From Cupriavidus plantarum (GTDB lineage: Bacteria; Pseudomonadota; Gammaproteobacteria; Burkholderiales; Burkholderiaceae), in NCBI RefSeq assembly GCF_905397285.1, contig NZ_CAJPUX010000006.1:124001-188000 (forward strand): 64,000 nucleotides of DNA. Direction: 5' to 3'. Below the pieces are notes generated by a model. That model did not search any database, had not been told where the DNA came from, and worked only from the letters and a program-made list of their open reading frames with translations. Positions within the stretch are counted from its first letter, which is position 1. Each line of letters begins with the position of its first letter. The translations under genes were made by a program, and so were the position numbers. Below are positions 26,684 to 35,555 of the stretch, piece after piece.

Positions 26684-27418
26684 TCAGACCCCAAGCAGTT
26701 CGTTGAGCACCGGCATCTTTGCCTGCAGCTCGTTGGCCGCGAAGCGCTCGACGATGGTGCCGTGCTCCATCACGTAGAAGCGGTCCGCGAGCGGCGCGGC
26801 GAAGCGGAAGTTCTGCTCCACCATGACCACCGTGTAGCCCTTCTTCTTGAGCGTGAGGATCATGCGCGCGAGCGCCTGCACGATGACGGGCGCAAGGCCT
26901 TCCGAGATCTCGTCGAGCAGCAGCAGGTTCGCGCCCGTGCGCAGGATTCGGCCGACGGCCAGCATCTGCTGTTCGCCGCCCGAGAGTCGCGTGCCCTGGC
27001 TCTGCCGGCGTTCGGCGAGGTTGGGAAACATCTCGTAGATCTCGGCTTCGCTCATCGGCTGCCGCGCCTCCGCGCCCTGCATCTTCAGCTGCGGCGGCAG
27101 CAGCAGGTTCTCTTCGCACGAAAGGCTCGAGAAAATGGCCCGTTCTTCCGGACAGTAGCCGATGCCGTAGTGCGCGATCTTGTGCGTGGGCAGGCCGATG
27201 GTCTCGTGCCCGTTCACCTGGATGGAGCCCTTGCGCGTGCCCGTGAGGCCCATGATCGCGCGCAGCGTCGTGGTGCGGCCCGCGCCATTGCGGCCGAGCA
27301 GCGTGACCACTTCGCCGTGGTTCACGGTGAGGTTCACGCCGTGCAGGATGTGCGATTCGCCGTACCAGGCGTGCAGGTCGCGAATCTCCAGCGCAGCCGT
27401 CGTAGTGTTGTTCGCCAT
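26684..27418 (-). CDS. livF: HAAT ATPase LivF, system 2, with Arg in place of the Walker A Lys
   Basis: A 244-residue ATPase of LivF length. The signature LSGGEQQM and Walker B LLLLDEISEGLAP are intact, with Ile in place of the usual Pro after DE. The Walker A box reads GRNGAGRTT near residues 41-49: the lysine that normally binds the nucleotide phosphates is an arginine, read directly from CGC near 27289. It follows livG by 18 bases. Function as the second ATPase of the pair is inferred. Confidence 0.9.
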   Translation of the reverse strand: MANNTTTAALEIRDLHAWYGESHILHGVNLTVNHGEVVTLLGRNGAGRTTTLRAIMGLTGTRKGSIQVNGHETIGLPTHKIAHYGIGYCPEERAIFSSLSCEENLLLPPQLKMQGAEARQPMSEAEIYEMFPNLAERRQSQGTRLSGGEQQMLAVGRILRTGANLLLLDEISEGLAPVIVQALARMILTLKKKGYTVVMVEQNFRFAAPLADRFYVMEHGTIVERFAANELQAKMPVLNELLGV

Positions 27419-27436
27419 GTCGTGAGGTCCCGTTGT

Positions 27437-28222
27437 TCAGTGCGCGCCCTGGAGCTCGGCGTCCGCCGTGCCCATGTACGCTTCCATCACGCGCGGGTCC
27501 TTCGACACCTCCGTGTACGGTCCCTCGGCGAGAATCGCGCCACGCTGCAGCACGGTGATCTTGTCCGCGATCGAGGACACGACGTTCATGTTGTGCTCGA
27601 CCATCAGGATGGTGCGGCCCACGGAGACCTTCTTGATCAGCTGCGTCACGCGGTCCACGTCTTCGTGGCCCATGCCCTGCGTGGGCTCGTCCAGCAGCAT
27701 GAGTTCAGGTTCCATCGCGAGCGTGGTGGCGATTTCGAGCGCGCGCTTGCGGCCATACGGCAGATTGACCGTGACGGTTTCCGCGAACTCTGTGAGGCCC
27801 ACCTGCTCGAGCAGCTCCAGCGCGCGGCCGTTGAGCACGTCGAGCGAACGCTCGCTGCGCCAGAACTGGAAGGCGGTGCCGAGCTGCCGCTGCAGACCGA
27901 TGCGCACGTTCTCGCGCACCGTGAGGTGCGGGAACACGGCGGAGATCTGGAACGAGCGGATCACGCCGCGGCGCGCGATCTGCGCGGGCTTTTCGCGCGT
28001 GATGTCGATGCCGTTGAACAGGATGGTGCCCGTCGTCGGTTCGAGGAACTTCGTCAGCAGGTTGAAGCACGTGGTCTTGCCGGCGCCGTTCGGGCCGATC
28101 AATGCGTGGATCGATCCACGCTTCACGCGCAGGTTCACGTCGCTGACCGCGGTGAACCCCTTGAATTCCTTCGTGAGGTTCCTGGTCTCCAGGATGTTGT
28201 CCTCGGTATTGTCCGGCCTCAT
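27437..28222 (-). CDS. livG: HAAT ATPase LivG, system 2
   Basis: A 261-residue ATPase with a normal Walker A box (GPNGAGKTT near residue 43), the Q-loop, and Walker B LMLLDEPTQGMG. The segment matching the ABC signature reads LPYGRKRALEIA, the LivG-type variant. It is the first gene of the operon livG-livF-livK-livH-livM. Because LivG keeps the Walker lysine, it can be expected to supply most of the ATPase activity if the LivF site is impaired. Confidence 0.92.
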   Translation of the reverse strand: MRPDNTEDNILETRNLTKEFKGFTAVSDVNLRVKRGSIHALIGPNGAGKTTCFNLLTKFLEPTTGTILFNGIDITREKPAQIARRGVIRSFQISAVFPHLTVRENVRIGLQRQLGTAFQFWRSERSLDVLNGRALELLEQVGLTEFAETVTVNLPYGRKRALEIATTLAMEPELMLLDEPTQGMGHEDVDRVTQLIKKVSVGRTILMVEHNMNVVSSIADKITVLQRGAILAEGPYTEVSKDPRVMEAYMGTADAELQGAH

Positions 28223-28481
28223 AAGTCTCCTGCCCGCCCTCTTGCTGCGTCACCGGGTTGTGCCCGGCACTGACAATGGTTGGATCCGCGGCGCGATGTC
28301 GTCACGCTGTCGCCATGTTCGCCGCTTCTAGTCCTTTCGGACGATGTGTTTTTTGTGCGGTGCGGCTACCGCTCGCATGCGGTGACTTCCTTCGCGCCGC
28401 ACCACGTATGTGCAGGCTGGGGCACCGTATACCGGCGACTATTGTGTGCGCCTGCTGCGTCGCAAAACATCGGGGTTTGCA
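28223..28481. other. Intergenic region upstream of HAAT system 2
   Basis: 259 bases between livG and the GMC oxidoreductase gene. It presumably carries the operon promoter, but no clear -35/-10 pair is evident. One isolated GTATAC palindrome occurs at 28427-28432. Confidence 0.3.
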
Positions 28482-30146
28482 CTAGGCGAATGACATGCCG
28501 GCGGGGTGCGCGGCCGCACCGCGCGAGCGTGCCCGACGGTCTTCGCGAATCATGTCGCTCGCGCGTTCCGCGATCATGATCGTGGGCGAGTTCGTGTTGC
28601 CGGACGTGATCAACGGCATCACCGATGCATCCACGACGCGCAGGCCTTCGATGCCGATCACGCGCAGCCGCTCGTCGACCACGGCGTCGCGATCGTCGGC
28701 ACGGCCCATGCGGCAGGTGCCGACCGGATGGAAGATCGTCGTGCCGATCGCGCCCGCCGCTTCGGCCAACTGCTCGTCCGTCTCGAACGCGGGGCCCGGC
28801 AGCCATTCGCTCGGGCGGTACGGCGCGAGCGCGGGCGATGCGACGATACGCCGCGTCAGGCGAATGGAGTCGGCCGCGACCTTGCGATCCTCTTCTGTCG
28901 ACAGATAGTTCGGCGCGATGGACGGCGCGCGACGGAAGTCCGCGTCTTCGATATGCACGCTGCCACGCGAGGTCGGACGCAGATTGCAGACGCTGGCGGT
29001 GAAAGCATTGAACGCATGCAGCGGGTCGCCGAACTTGTCGAGCGAAAGCGGTTGCACGTGATATTCGAGGTTTGGTCGCGCCTGGCTCTCGTCGCTGCGC
29101 GCGAACGCACCGAGCTGCGACGGCGCCATGCTCATCGGGCCGCTCTGATTGAACGCATATTGCAGGCCGATGCCGAGCTTGCCCCACCAGTTGGCGACGC
29201 GCGTATTGAGCGTGCGCACGCCCTCTACCTTCATGACCGTGCGCAATTGCAAATGGTCCTGCAGATTCTCGCCGACGCCAGGCAGTGCGTGACGCACGCC
29301 GATGCCGAGGGCCTGCAGACGCTCCGGCTGGCCGATGCCCGATAGTTCGAGAAGCTGTGGAGAATTGATCGCGCCCGAGGCGAGGATCACCTCTTCGGTC
29401 GCGCGCGCTTCACGTTCGACGCCGCCACCGACATACCGCACGCCCGTGCAGCGCCTGCCGCCGGCATCGTCGTCGAAGGTCAGCGCGCTGACCTGCGCGC
29501 CGGTGACGATGGTGAGGTTGGGCCGATCGGCCGCGCGCCGCAGGAAGGCCTTCGATGTGTTCCAGCGGATGCCGCGGCGCTGGTTCACTTCGAAGTACCC
29601 CACGCCGAAGTTGTCGCCGCGATTGAAGTCGTCCGTGCGAGGAATGCCCGCCTGCTCGGCCGCATCGATGAAACGTTCAAGAATGTCCCAGCGCAGGCGT
29701 TGCGCTTCCACGCGCCATTCGCCGCCCGCGCCGTGGAACTCGCTATTGCCGCGGTAATGGTCCTCGCTGCGCTTGAAGAGGGGCAGCACATTGTCCCAGC
29801 GCCATCCGTCGTCGCCCGTGATGCACGCCCAGTCGTCGTAGTCCTCGCGCTGGCCACGCATGTAGATCATGCCGTTGATCGATGACGAGCCACCGAGCAC
29901 ACGGCCGCGCGGATAGCCGAGCGAGCGCCCGTTGAGGCCGGCCTCCGCCACGGTGCGATACAGCCAGTCCGTGCGCGGGTTGCCGATGCAATACAGATAG
30001 CCGACGGGAATGTGGATCCAGTGATAGTCGTCCTTGCCACCCGCTTCGAGCAGCAGCACGTTGACGTCGGTGTCCTGCGTCAGGCGATTCGCCAGCACGC
30101 AGCCGGCTGAGCCGGCACCCACGATGATGTAGTCGTATGTCTCCAT
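28482..30146 (-). CDS. GMC-family FAD-dependent oxidoreductase (choline-dehydrogenase-like)
   Basis: A flavoprotein alcohol dehydrogenase of 554 residues. It has the N-terminal FAD motif IVGAGSAGCVLA, GMC signature 1 (GRVLGGSSSINGMIY), signature 2 (GAINSPQLLELSGIG) and the C-terminal active-site regions HPVGTCRMG and GNTNSPTIMIAERASD. ATG 30146 is preferred over 30164 because AAAGGGA precedes it. The family includes choline and long-chain or polyethylene-glycol alcohol dehydrogenases; the choice cannot be made from sequence. No betaine-aldehyde dehydrogenase or transporter neighbour supports choline. Confidence 0.88.
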   Translation of the reverse strand: METYDYIIVGAGSAGCVLANRLTQDTDVNVLLLEAGGKDDYHWIHIPVGYLYCIGNPRTDWLYRTVAEAGLNGRSLGYPRGRVLGGSSSINGMIYMRGQREDYDDWACITGDDGWRWDNVLPLFKRSEDHYRGNSEFHGAGGEWRVEAQRLRWDILERFIDAAEQAGIPRTDDFNRGDNFGVGYFEVNQRRGIRWNTSKAFLRRAADRPNLTIVTGAQVSALTFDDDAGGRRCTGVRYVGGGVEREARATEEVILASGAINSPQLLELSGIGQPERLQALGIGVRHALPGVGENLQDHLQLRTVMKVEGVRTLNTRVANWWGKLGIGLQYAFNQSGPMSMAPSQLGAFARSDESQARPNLEYHVQPLSLDKFGDPLHAFNAFTASVCNLRPTSRGSVHIEDADFRRAPSIAPNYLSTEEDRKVAADSIRLTRRIVASPALAPYRPSEWLPGPAFETDEQLAEAAGAIGTTIFHPVGTCRMGRADDRDAVVDERLRVIGIEGLRVVDASVMPLITSGNTNSPTIMIAERASDMIREDRRARSRGAAAHPAGMSFA

Positions 30147-30224
30147 GTCCCTTTGGTCCGGCATCGGTGTGTTATTCGAATGCGCAGATCATCGCACGAC
30201 TGGACCGAGGCGGCCGTCAGGGTC

Positions 30225-31166
30225 TTAACGGAGGTGCCGCCGCAACCAGTCCGTCATGGCTTCGAATGCTTCGCCCCGGAGCGGCTCGGTTTCGTTGAAG
30301 AGCTCGTGATACCCCTCCGGAAACCACTCCATGCTGCACAGGTCGTCCGGCGCATTGCCGTGGAACGTGCGGCTGCCGGCGGGATCGACGATGCGATCGG
30401 CGCCAGCGACGAGCATCAGCGTCGGCGCCTCCAGCCGCGCGGCATCGGCCTGCGCCTGCGCCATGCCGCGCACGAACGTCTCCAGCACGCCCGCGCTCAC
30501 GGTGCTCTGCACGAGCGGATCGGTGCGATAGGCGCGTACCGCTTCGGCGTCATGCGACAGCCCTGTGGCATCGAGCCCCGTGGGCACGCGCAGGCGCGGC
30601 GCCAGCGCCATCAGCACGCGCTGGAACGTGAGCATGCGCGGCGACAGGAACAAGGCCAGCGCGGGAGACGACAGGATCAATGCGCGGATCGGCCGCACGC
30701 GCGCGGTCGCGAATCGCGCGGCGACGAGACCGCCCATGCTGTGACCGAGCACGATCGGCAGTTCGTTCCACTGGCGGACCGCCCCGTCGTAAATCTCGGC
30801 CAGGTCATCGACGTACGCATTCGCGTGCGGGACCACCATGCGCGGCCCGCCGCTGAGCCCGTGGCCCCGATGATCGTAGGCACGCACACGCAGGCCCAGC
30901 GCGCACAGCGCCTCGGCCACGTGCTGGTAGCGGCCGCAATGCTCACCCATGCCATGGACGAGCAGCAATGTGCCGAGCGGTTCGGGATAGCGCAGGGGAT
31001 CGGGCAGCCACGTGCGCAACAGCAGTTCGGTGCCGTCGCGCATGCGCTGCCGGCCTTCCGCCGGCAGGATCGGCATGGACGCCGGGGCCTGGTCCGGTGG
31101 GGCCCCGGCCCTACCGATATTCCTGGCACGAATGTTGTCGTCCGCAATCGTCACAGGTTCATCCAT
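30225..31166 (-). CDS. Monoacylglycerol-lipase-like alpha/beta hydrolase
   Basis: A 313-residue hydrolase of the lysophospholipase/monoglyceride lipase (Hydrolase_4) family. It shows the HGMGEHCGRY oxyanion region near residue 69, the nucleophile elbow GHSMGG near 141-146, the acid Asp in VAGADRIVDP and His in EGYHELFNE. No signal peptide is seen. GAGGAG lies eight bases ahead of ATG 31166. It could act on lipids or other esters. Confidence 0.85.
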   Translation of the reverse strand: MDEPVTIADDNIRARNIGRAGAPPDQAPASMPILPAEGRQRMRDGTELLLRTWLPDPLRYPEPLGTLLLVHGMGEHCGRYQHVAEALCALGLRVRAYDHRGHGLSGGPRMVVPHANAYVDDLAEIYDGAVRQWNELPIVLGHSMGGLVAARFATARVRPIRALILSSPALALFLSPRMLTFQRVLMALAPRLRVPTGLDATGLSHDAEAVRAYRTDPLVQSTVSAGVLETFVRGMAQAQADAARLEAPTLMLVAGADRIVDPAGSRTFHGNAPDDLCSMEWFPEGYHELFNETEPLRGEAFEAMTDWLRRHLR

Positions 31167-31222
31167 CCCATCGTCTCCTCGCGGGTGTGCCTGCTTTCGT
31201 TATGACAGAGGTGTATGACGCA

Positions 31223-31648
31223 TTACGGCTCGCTGTGACAACACGGCGCCGCCGTGCCGTCCTCTCGTGCGAAATCGGTGAGGATCGGGCAATCGGGGCG
31301 GTCGTCGCCGCTGCAGGACTCCGCGAGTCCGCGCAGCGTATCGCGCATGGACGTCAGTTCCGCGATGCGCGTGTCCAGTTCGTCGAGATGCCGTAAGGCA
31401 AGCGCCTTGACGTCGGCACTCGCGCGGGCCCGGTCGTGCCATAGCGACAGCAGCCCGCGAATCTCGTCCAGCGAGAATCCGAGATTACGAGCCCGCCGCA
31501 CGAAGCGCAAGGTATGGACCGCGCGCGCATCGTAGCGGCGATAACCGCCCTCGCTGCGCGGCGGGGTTTCCAGCAGCCCGATCGATTCGTAGTGCCGGAT
31601 CATCTTGGCCGTGACGCCCGATGCCTGGGCGGCTTCTCCGATGTTCAT
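31223..31648 (-). CDS. cueR: Copper-responsive MerR-family regulator CueR
   Basis: A 141-residue MerR-type activator that senses Cu(I) and under-winds promoters with long spacers. The N-terminal winged helix (MNIGEAAQASGVTAKMIRHY) and the metal loop CSGDDRPDC, with the two cysteines eight residues apart, fit CueR. Its start overlaps the copA stop by four bases (ATGA), so it is co-transcribed with copA and should control its own level through the copA operator at 34171-34201. A CCHSEP tail adds two more cysteines. Confidence 0.93.
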   Translation of the reverse strand: MNIGEAAQASGVTAKMIRHYESIGLLETPPRSEGGYRRYDARAVHTLRFVRRARNLGFSLDEIRGLLSLWHDRARASADVKALALRHLDELDTRIAELTSMRDTLRGLAESCSGDDRPDCPILTDFAREDGTAAPCCHSEP

Positions 31649-34137
31649 GACGTGGCCTCCTTTGCCGGGGACGATGCTTGCGCCGATGGATGCGCCGACG
31701 TTGGACGCCAGCGGCGCAGCAGCAATGCATTGCTCACGACGCTGACGCTCGAGAACGCCATGGCGGCGCCGGCGACGACGGGGTTCAGCAGACCGGCCGC
31801 CGCGAGCGGGATGCCGATCACGTTATAGATGAAGGCCCAGAAAAGGTTCTGGCGAATCTTGCGGACCGTGCGATCGGAAATGGCGAGCGCGTCGGCGACG
31901 AGCAGCGGGTCGCCGCGCATCAGCGTGATGCCGGCCGCGTGCATGGCCACGTCGGTGCCGGTGGACATCGCGATGCCCACGTCGGCCGCGGCCAGCGCCG
32001 GCGCGTCGTTGATGCCGTCGCCGACCATCGCCACCACCGCCCCGCCCTGCTGCAATGCCTGCACGCGCGCGGCCTTGTGCTCGGGCAGCACTTCGGCCTG
32101 CACCTCGTCGAGGCCCAGCGCATCGCCGATATGGCGCGCCGCGCCCGCGTTGTCGCCCGTCAGCATCACGGTGCGGATGCCTGCCTTGCGCAGCCGCGCG
32201 ACGGCGGCGGCCGCGGTAGGCTTGAGCGCATCGCCGAACGCGACGAGGCCGAGCACGCGCGGCGTGCCAGCGCCCTCGCCCGTACCCACTTGCACGAGCC
32301 ACGACACCGTACGGCCTTCGCCGCGCAGCCGCGTGGCCGCGGCCTGCAGCGCATCGCCGGCTTCCGCGCCAAGCGAGGCGCGCAAGCCTTCGCTGCCCAG
32401 TTGCAACGCCATGCCATCGACCACGCCCTCGATGCCGCGACCGGGCAATGCACGCACGCCGGTCGCCACCGGGGCCACGACGCCGCGCGATGAAGCCGCC
32501 GCCAGCACGGCGCGCGCAAGCGGGTGTTCGCTGCCCGCCTGCAATGCAGCAAGCCGGGCCAGCAGCGCGCTATCGTCCCCGTCCGCGGCATGGAGCGCCA
32601 CGACCTCGGGCTTGCCGACCGTCAACGTGCCGGTCTTGTCGAAGGCCACCACCGACACGCGGTGCGCCACTTCGAGCGCTTCGGCATCCTTGATGAGGAT
32701 CCCCGCCCGCGCCCCCGCGCCGGTCCCCGCCATGATCGCCGTCGGCGTGGCAAGCCCCAACGCGCACGGGCATGCAATGACGAGCACCGCCACCGCATTG
32801 AGCAACGCGGCAGACCAGTCCCCGCCGACGATGCCCCAGCCAAGCAGCGTCGCCAGCGCGAGAACAAGCACCACCGGCACGAACACCGCGCTGACCCGAT
32901 CGACCAGGCGTTGGATCGGCGCCTTGGCCGCCTGGGCATGCTCGACCATGCGAATGATGCGCGCGAGCACGGTCTCGGCGCCGACGGCGGTGGTACGCGC
33001 GACGAGCAGACCTTCGGCATTGATCGCCCCACCGGTGAGCGCATCGCCGACACCGCGCGCCACGGGCACCGATTCGCCCGTCAGCATCGACTCATCGACA
33101 TGGCTGGTGCCTTCGAGGATCACGGCATCGACGGGCACGCGTTCGCCGGGCCGCACGACGATCTCGTCGCCGACGCGGACGTCACCCAGGGGCACCGTCG
33201 CCACCTGCCCGCCACGGCGCACCTGCGCCGTATCGGGCCGCAACGCGGCGAGCGCGCGAATCGCGTCGGCGGTCTGCCGCTTGGCGCGCGTCTCGAGCCA
33301 CTTGCCGAGGCGCACGAGCGTGATGACCACGGCAGCGCTCTCGAAATAGAGATGCTCCGCATGATGCCCGCCCGCCGTTGCCATCATCCACACCGACAGC
33401 CCATACGCCGCCGACGTGCCAAGCGCGACGAGCAGATCCATATTGCCCGCGCCCGCGCGCACGGCCTTCCAGCCCGCCTTGTAGAACCGCCAGCCGAACA
33501 CGAACTGCACTGGCGTGGCCAGCAGCCACTGCACCCATGCGGGCAGCATCCAGTGCACGCCGAACCATTCGAGCACCATCGGCGCAACGAGCGGCAGCGA
33601 GAGCAGCGCGGGAATCGTGACCGCATGCGGGCTCGACCAGAAATCCTGCCGTGCGGGCGCCTCCGAGCCCACGGGCGCGGTCACCGCGGCGGCACCGTAG
33701 CCGGCGCGCACCACGGCCTGCGCGAGCGCATCGGCAGACACCGCATCGCGCAGCACGGTCACCGTGGCCCGCTCCGTGGCCAGATTGACCTCCGCCCCCA
33801 CGACACCGGGTACCGCGCGCAACGCCCGTTCCACGCGGCCCACGCACGATGCGCAGGTCATGTCCGATACGGACAGCTCGACGGCGTCGCGCGGCACGTC
33901 GTAACCGGCGTCGGTCACGGCCTGCGCGGCCGCGGAGAGCGCGGCGCCACTATCGGCGCGGAGCGTGACATGCTCGGTGGCGAGGTTCACGGAGGCATCG
34001 TTCACGCCCGGCACCCTGGCCAGCGCGTTCTCGACGCGGCGCACGCAGGACGCGCACGTCATGCCTTCGACGGGAAAGCTCCACTCGGCGCCGGTGGCGG
34101 CGTCGAGTGCGACAGAGGGTTCGGCGGAAATCGACAT
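31645..34137 (-). CDS. copA: Cu(I)-exporting P1B-type ATPase CopA
   Basis: An inner-membrane copper pump of 830 residues from ATG 34137. It has two N-terminal metal-binding domains with MTCASC (26-31 and 93-98), the CPC transport motif in VIACPCALG, the phosphorylation site DKTGT, SEHPLA, GDGINDAPAL and the TM7/TM8 copper ligands YN and MAFSS. The GTG start at 34167 is rejected because it lies at or before the predicted transcription start. It is co-transcribed with cueR. Confidence 0.96.
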   Translation of the reverse strand: MSISAEPSVALDAATGAEWSFPVEGMTCASCVRRVENALARVPGVNDASVNLATEHVTLRADSGAALSAAAQAVTDAGYDVPRDAVELSVSDMTCASCVGRVERALRAVPGVVGAEVNLATERATVTVLRDAVSADALAQAVVRAGYGAAAVTAPVGSEAPARQDFWSSPHAVTIPALLSLPLVAPMVLEWFGVHWMLPAWVQWLLATPVQFVFGWRFYKAGWKAVRAGAGNMDLLVALGTSAAYGLSVWMMATAGGHHAEHLYFESAAVVITLVRLGKWLETRAKRQTADAIRALAALRPDTAQVRRGGQVATVPLGDVRVGDEIVVRPGERVPVDAVILEGTSHVDESMLTGESVPVARGVGDALTGGAINAEGLLVARTTAVGAETVLARIIRMVEHAQAAKAPIQRLVDRVSAVFVPVVLVLALATLLGWGIVGGDWSAALLNAVAVLVIACPCALGLATPTAIMAGTGAGARAGILIKDAEALEVAHRVSVVAFDKTGTLTVGKPEVVALHAADGDDSALLARLAALQAGSEHPLARAVLAAASSRGVVAPVATGVRALPGRGIEGVVDGMALQLGSEGLRASLGAEAGDALQAAATRLRGEGRTVSWLVQVGTGEGAGTPRVLGLVAFGDALKPTAAAAVARLRKAGIRTVMLTGDNAGAARHIGDALGLDEVQAEVLPEHKAARVQALQQGGAVVAMVGDGINDAPALAAADVGIAMSTGTDVAMHAAGITLMRGDPLLVADALAISDRTVRKIRQNLFWAFIYNVIGIPLAAAGLLNPVVAGAAMAFSSVSVVSNALLLRRWRPTSAHPSAQASSPAKEATS

Positions 34138-34170
34138 GATGGTTGGGCCGTTGGCAGTGGTGATCACTGC

Positions 34171-34201
34171 ATCGTGGACCTTACCATCATTGGAAGGTCA
34201 A
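34171..34201 (-). promoter_or_regulatory. CueR-controlled copA promoter
   Basis: On the minus strand TTGACC (34201-34196), a 19-base spacer and CACGAT (34176-34171) form a MerR-type promoter. The spacer contains an imperfect palindrome CCTTCC/GGTAAGG typical of CueR operators. Confidence 0.8.
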
Positions 34202-34224
34202 GGTCGGCGCGCGGAAAAAAAGCC

Positions 34225-34255
34225 TTGCGCTTCCCACGGTGGGAAGGTTCACACT
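34225..34255 (+). promoter_or_regulatory. CueR-controlled copZ promoter
   Basis: TTGCGC (34225-34230), a 19-base spacer and CACACT (34250-34255) have the same geometry as the copA promoter. The spacer contains the perfect 17-bp palindrome CTTCCCACGGTGGGAAG at 34230-34246, a strong CueR box. Confidence 0.8.
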
Positions 34256-34294
34256 ACGTCGTGTGCTGTACTCAACCTCATTGCGGAGTCCAAG

Positions 34295-34495
34295 ATGATC
34301 CAGTTCGAAGTCGAAGGCATGTCCTGCAACCACTGTGTCGGTGCCATCACCCGCGCGGTCAAGGCGGTCGATCCCGCTGCAAGCGTGTCGGCCGATGTGC
34401 CGACGCAGGCGGTCAAGGTCGATAGCAACGCCGATCAGGCCGCGCTGCGCAAGGCCATCGAAGACGCCGGCTATCCCGTCAAGGGCGCGAAATAA
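34295..34495 (+). CDS. copZ: Copper chaperone CopZ
   Basis: A 66-residue single heavy-metal-associated domain that carries Cu(I) to CopA. It has the metal site MSCNHC (residues 9-14) and the alpha/beta pattern ending DAGYPV. GGAG lies eight bases ahead of ATG 34295. It is transcribed away from copA from its own CueR promoter and ends at a bidirectional terminator. Confidence 0.94.
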   Translation: MIQFEVEGMSCNHCVGAITRAVKAVDPAASVSADVPTQAVKVDSNADQAALRKAIEDAGYPVKGAK

Positions 34496-34497
34496 GA

Positions 34498-34521
34498 AAG
34501 GGGCACCGAGGTGCCCCTTTT
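34498..34521. terminator. Bidirectional terminator between copZ and ompW
   Basis: GGGGCACC (34500-34507) and GGTGCCCC (34510-34517) form an 8-bp stem with a two-base loop. It is followed by TTTT on the plus strand and by TTT on the minus strand, and serves the convergent genes copZ and ompW. Confidence 0.85.
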
Positions 34522-34541
34522 CTATTGCGGCGAACCCGCGA

Positions 34542-35267
34542 TCAGAAGCGGTAGCCGACGCTCAGGTACGTCACGACCGGATCGATGCTGATCTTGGTAT
34601 GCGACTTCACCACGGCGCCGTTGGCCAGCGTGGTTTCGAAGTTGCCGCGCGTCGAAATCGGCACGTACGAGACCGACACCCCCACCGACCAGCGGTCGGT
34701 GATGTTGTAGTTCGCGCCGACGTTGAACACGGGATTCCAAGACGGGGTGGCGCTCGCGGTCATGCGCGAACCCGGTCCGAACTCGTTGTTCACAAAGTTC
34801 TGGTTCGTCACGGTTTCGCCGGTGAACCAGGTGTAGTTCACACCGACACCGACGTACGGACGGAACTTGGTCTTGGCGTCGAAGAAGTGCCACTTGAACA
34901 CCAGGGCCGGGCTCCACTGGCGCACTTCGCCGAGCTTGCCGTACTTCTCGTAACCGCGATCGCCGCTCACGTCGTGCTTCGGCGGCACGCCCAGGACGAA
35001 CTCGGCCGAGATGTTGTCCGTGATGAAATGGTCGATCGCCAGGCCGAGCGTGTCGGCGGAATCGATCTTCGCGCCCGTGTTGGGGCGCTGTTGATTGACC
35101 GGACGGCCCGCGAGGCTGTCGATGGTCAGGTTCTCGCTCGAGCCGGTCGGCATGACCCGGAACCAGCCCATGCTCACGACCGTACTGCCCGCGGATTGTG
35201 CCTGGGCGAAGCCACCGAGCGTCATCGCCGCGGCCGCCACCAGCATCTTTTTATAGATGTTATTCAT
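34542..35267 (-). CDS. ompW: Outer-membrane protein of the OmpW family
   Basis: A 241-residue outer-membrane beta-barrel. ATG 35267 with AGAGGAG upstream gives a signal peptide cut after AQA. The barrel ends in YLSVGYRF, with the terminal Phe recognised by the Bam machinery, and has motifs such as RPYVGVGVNYTWF. OmpW forms a small hydrophobic channel; in relatives it responds to stress and to hydrophobic compounds. The long upstream frame extension is rejected. Confidence 0.93.
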   Translation of the reverse strand: MNNIYKKMLVAAAAMTLGGFAQAQSAGSTVVSMGWFRVMPTGSSENLTIDSLAGRPVNQQRPNTGAKIDSADTLGLAIDHFITDNISAEFVLGVPPKHDVSGDRGYEKYGKLGEVRQWSPALVFKWHFFDAKTKFRPYVGVGVNYTWFTGETVTNQNFVNNEFGPGSRMTASATPSWNPVFNVGANYNITDRWSVGVSVSYVPISTRGNFETTLANGAVVKSHTKISIDPVVTYLSVGYRF

Positions 35268-35555
35268 AGCTCCTCTTTGCTCCTCATGATGTGACCAACT
35301 CCAAGGCACGCATTATCCCGTGGCGGAAGCGCCGACTGTTTCAAACATGAAAACGATGCGTAGAGGGAAGGCCCTAAAGCGCGGGTTAACCCACTAAAAC
35401 ATCGTCAATTTCCGGGTCTTTCTTAAATATCCGCTGCGCGCGCGCAACGGTTTTTGCCGGAAACGCAAAGACCCTTTCGGGTGAGTGGGTATGCTGCAAA
35501 CGCACAATTGAAACGAATCGTGGCGTTACGGGATGTCCGAGGCATTTCCGGTGCC
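35268..35555. other. ompW-pbpC intergenic region
   Basis: 288 bases with no gene, AT-richer than the neighbours. It presumably contains the ompW promoter and the end of the pbpC transcript. Two short hairpins (near 35482-35492 and 35538-35557) lack clear T-runs. Confidence 0.3.

Noticed and set aside
34138..34167. GTG start 10 codons upstream for copA
   Set aside because: It lies at or before the transcription start predicted from the CueR promoter.
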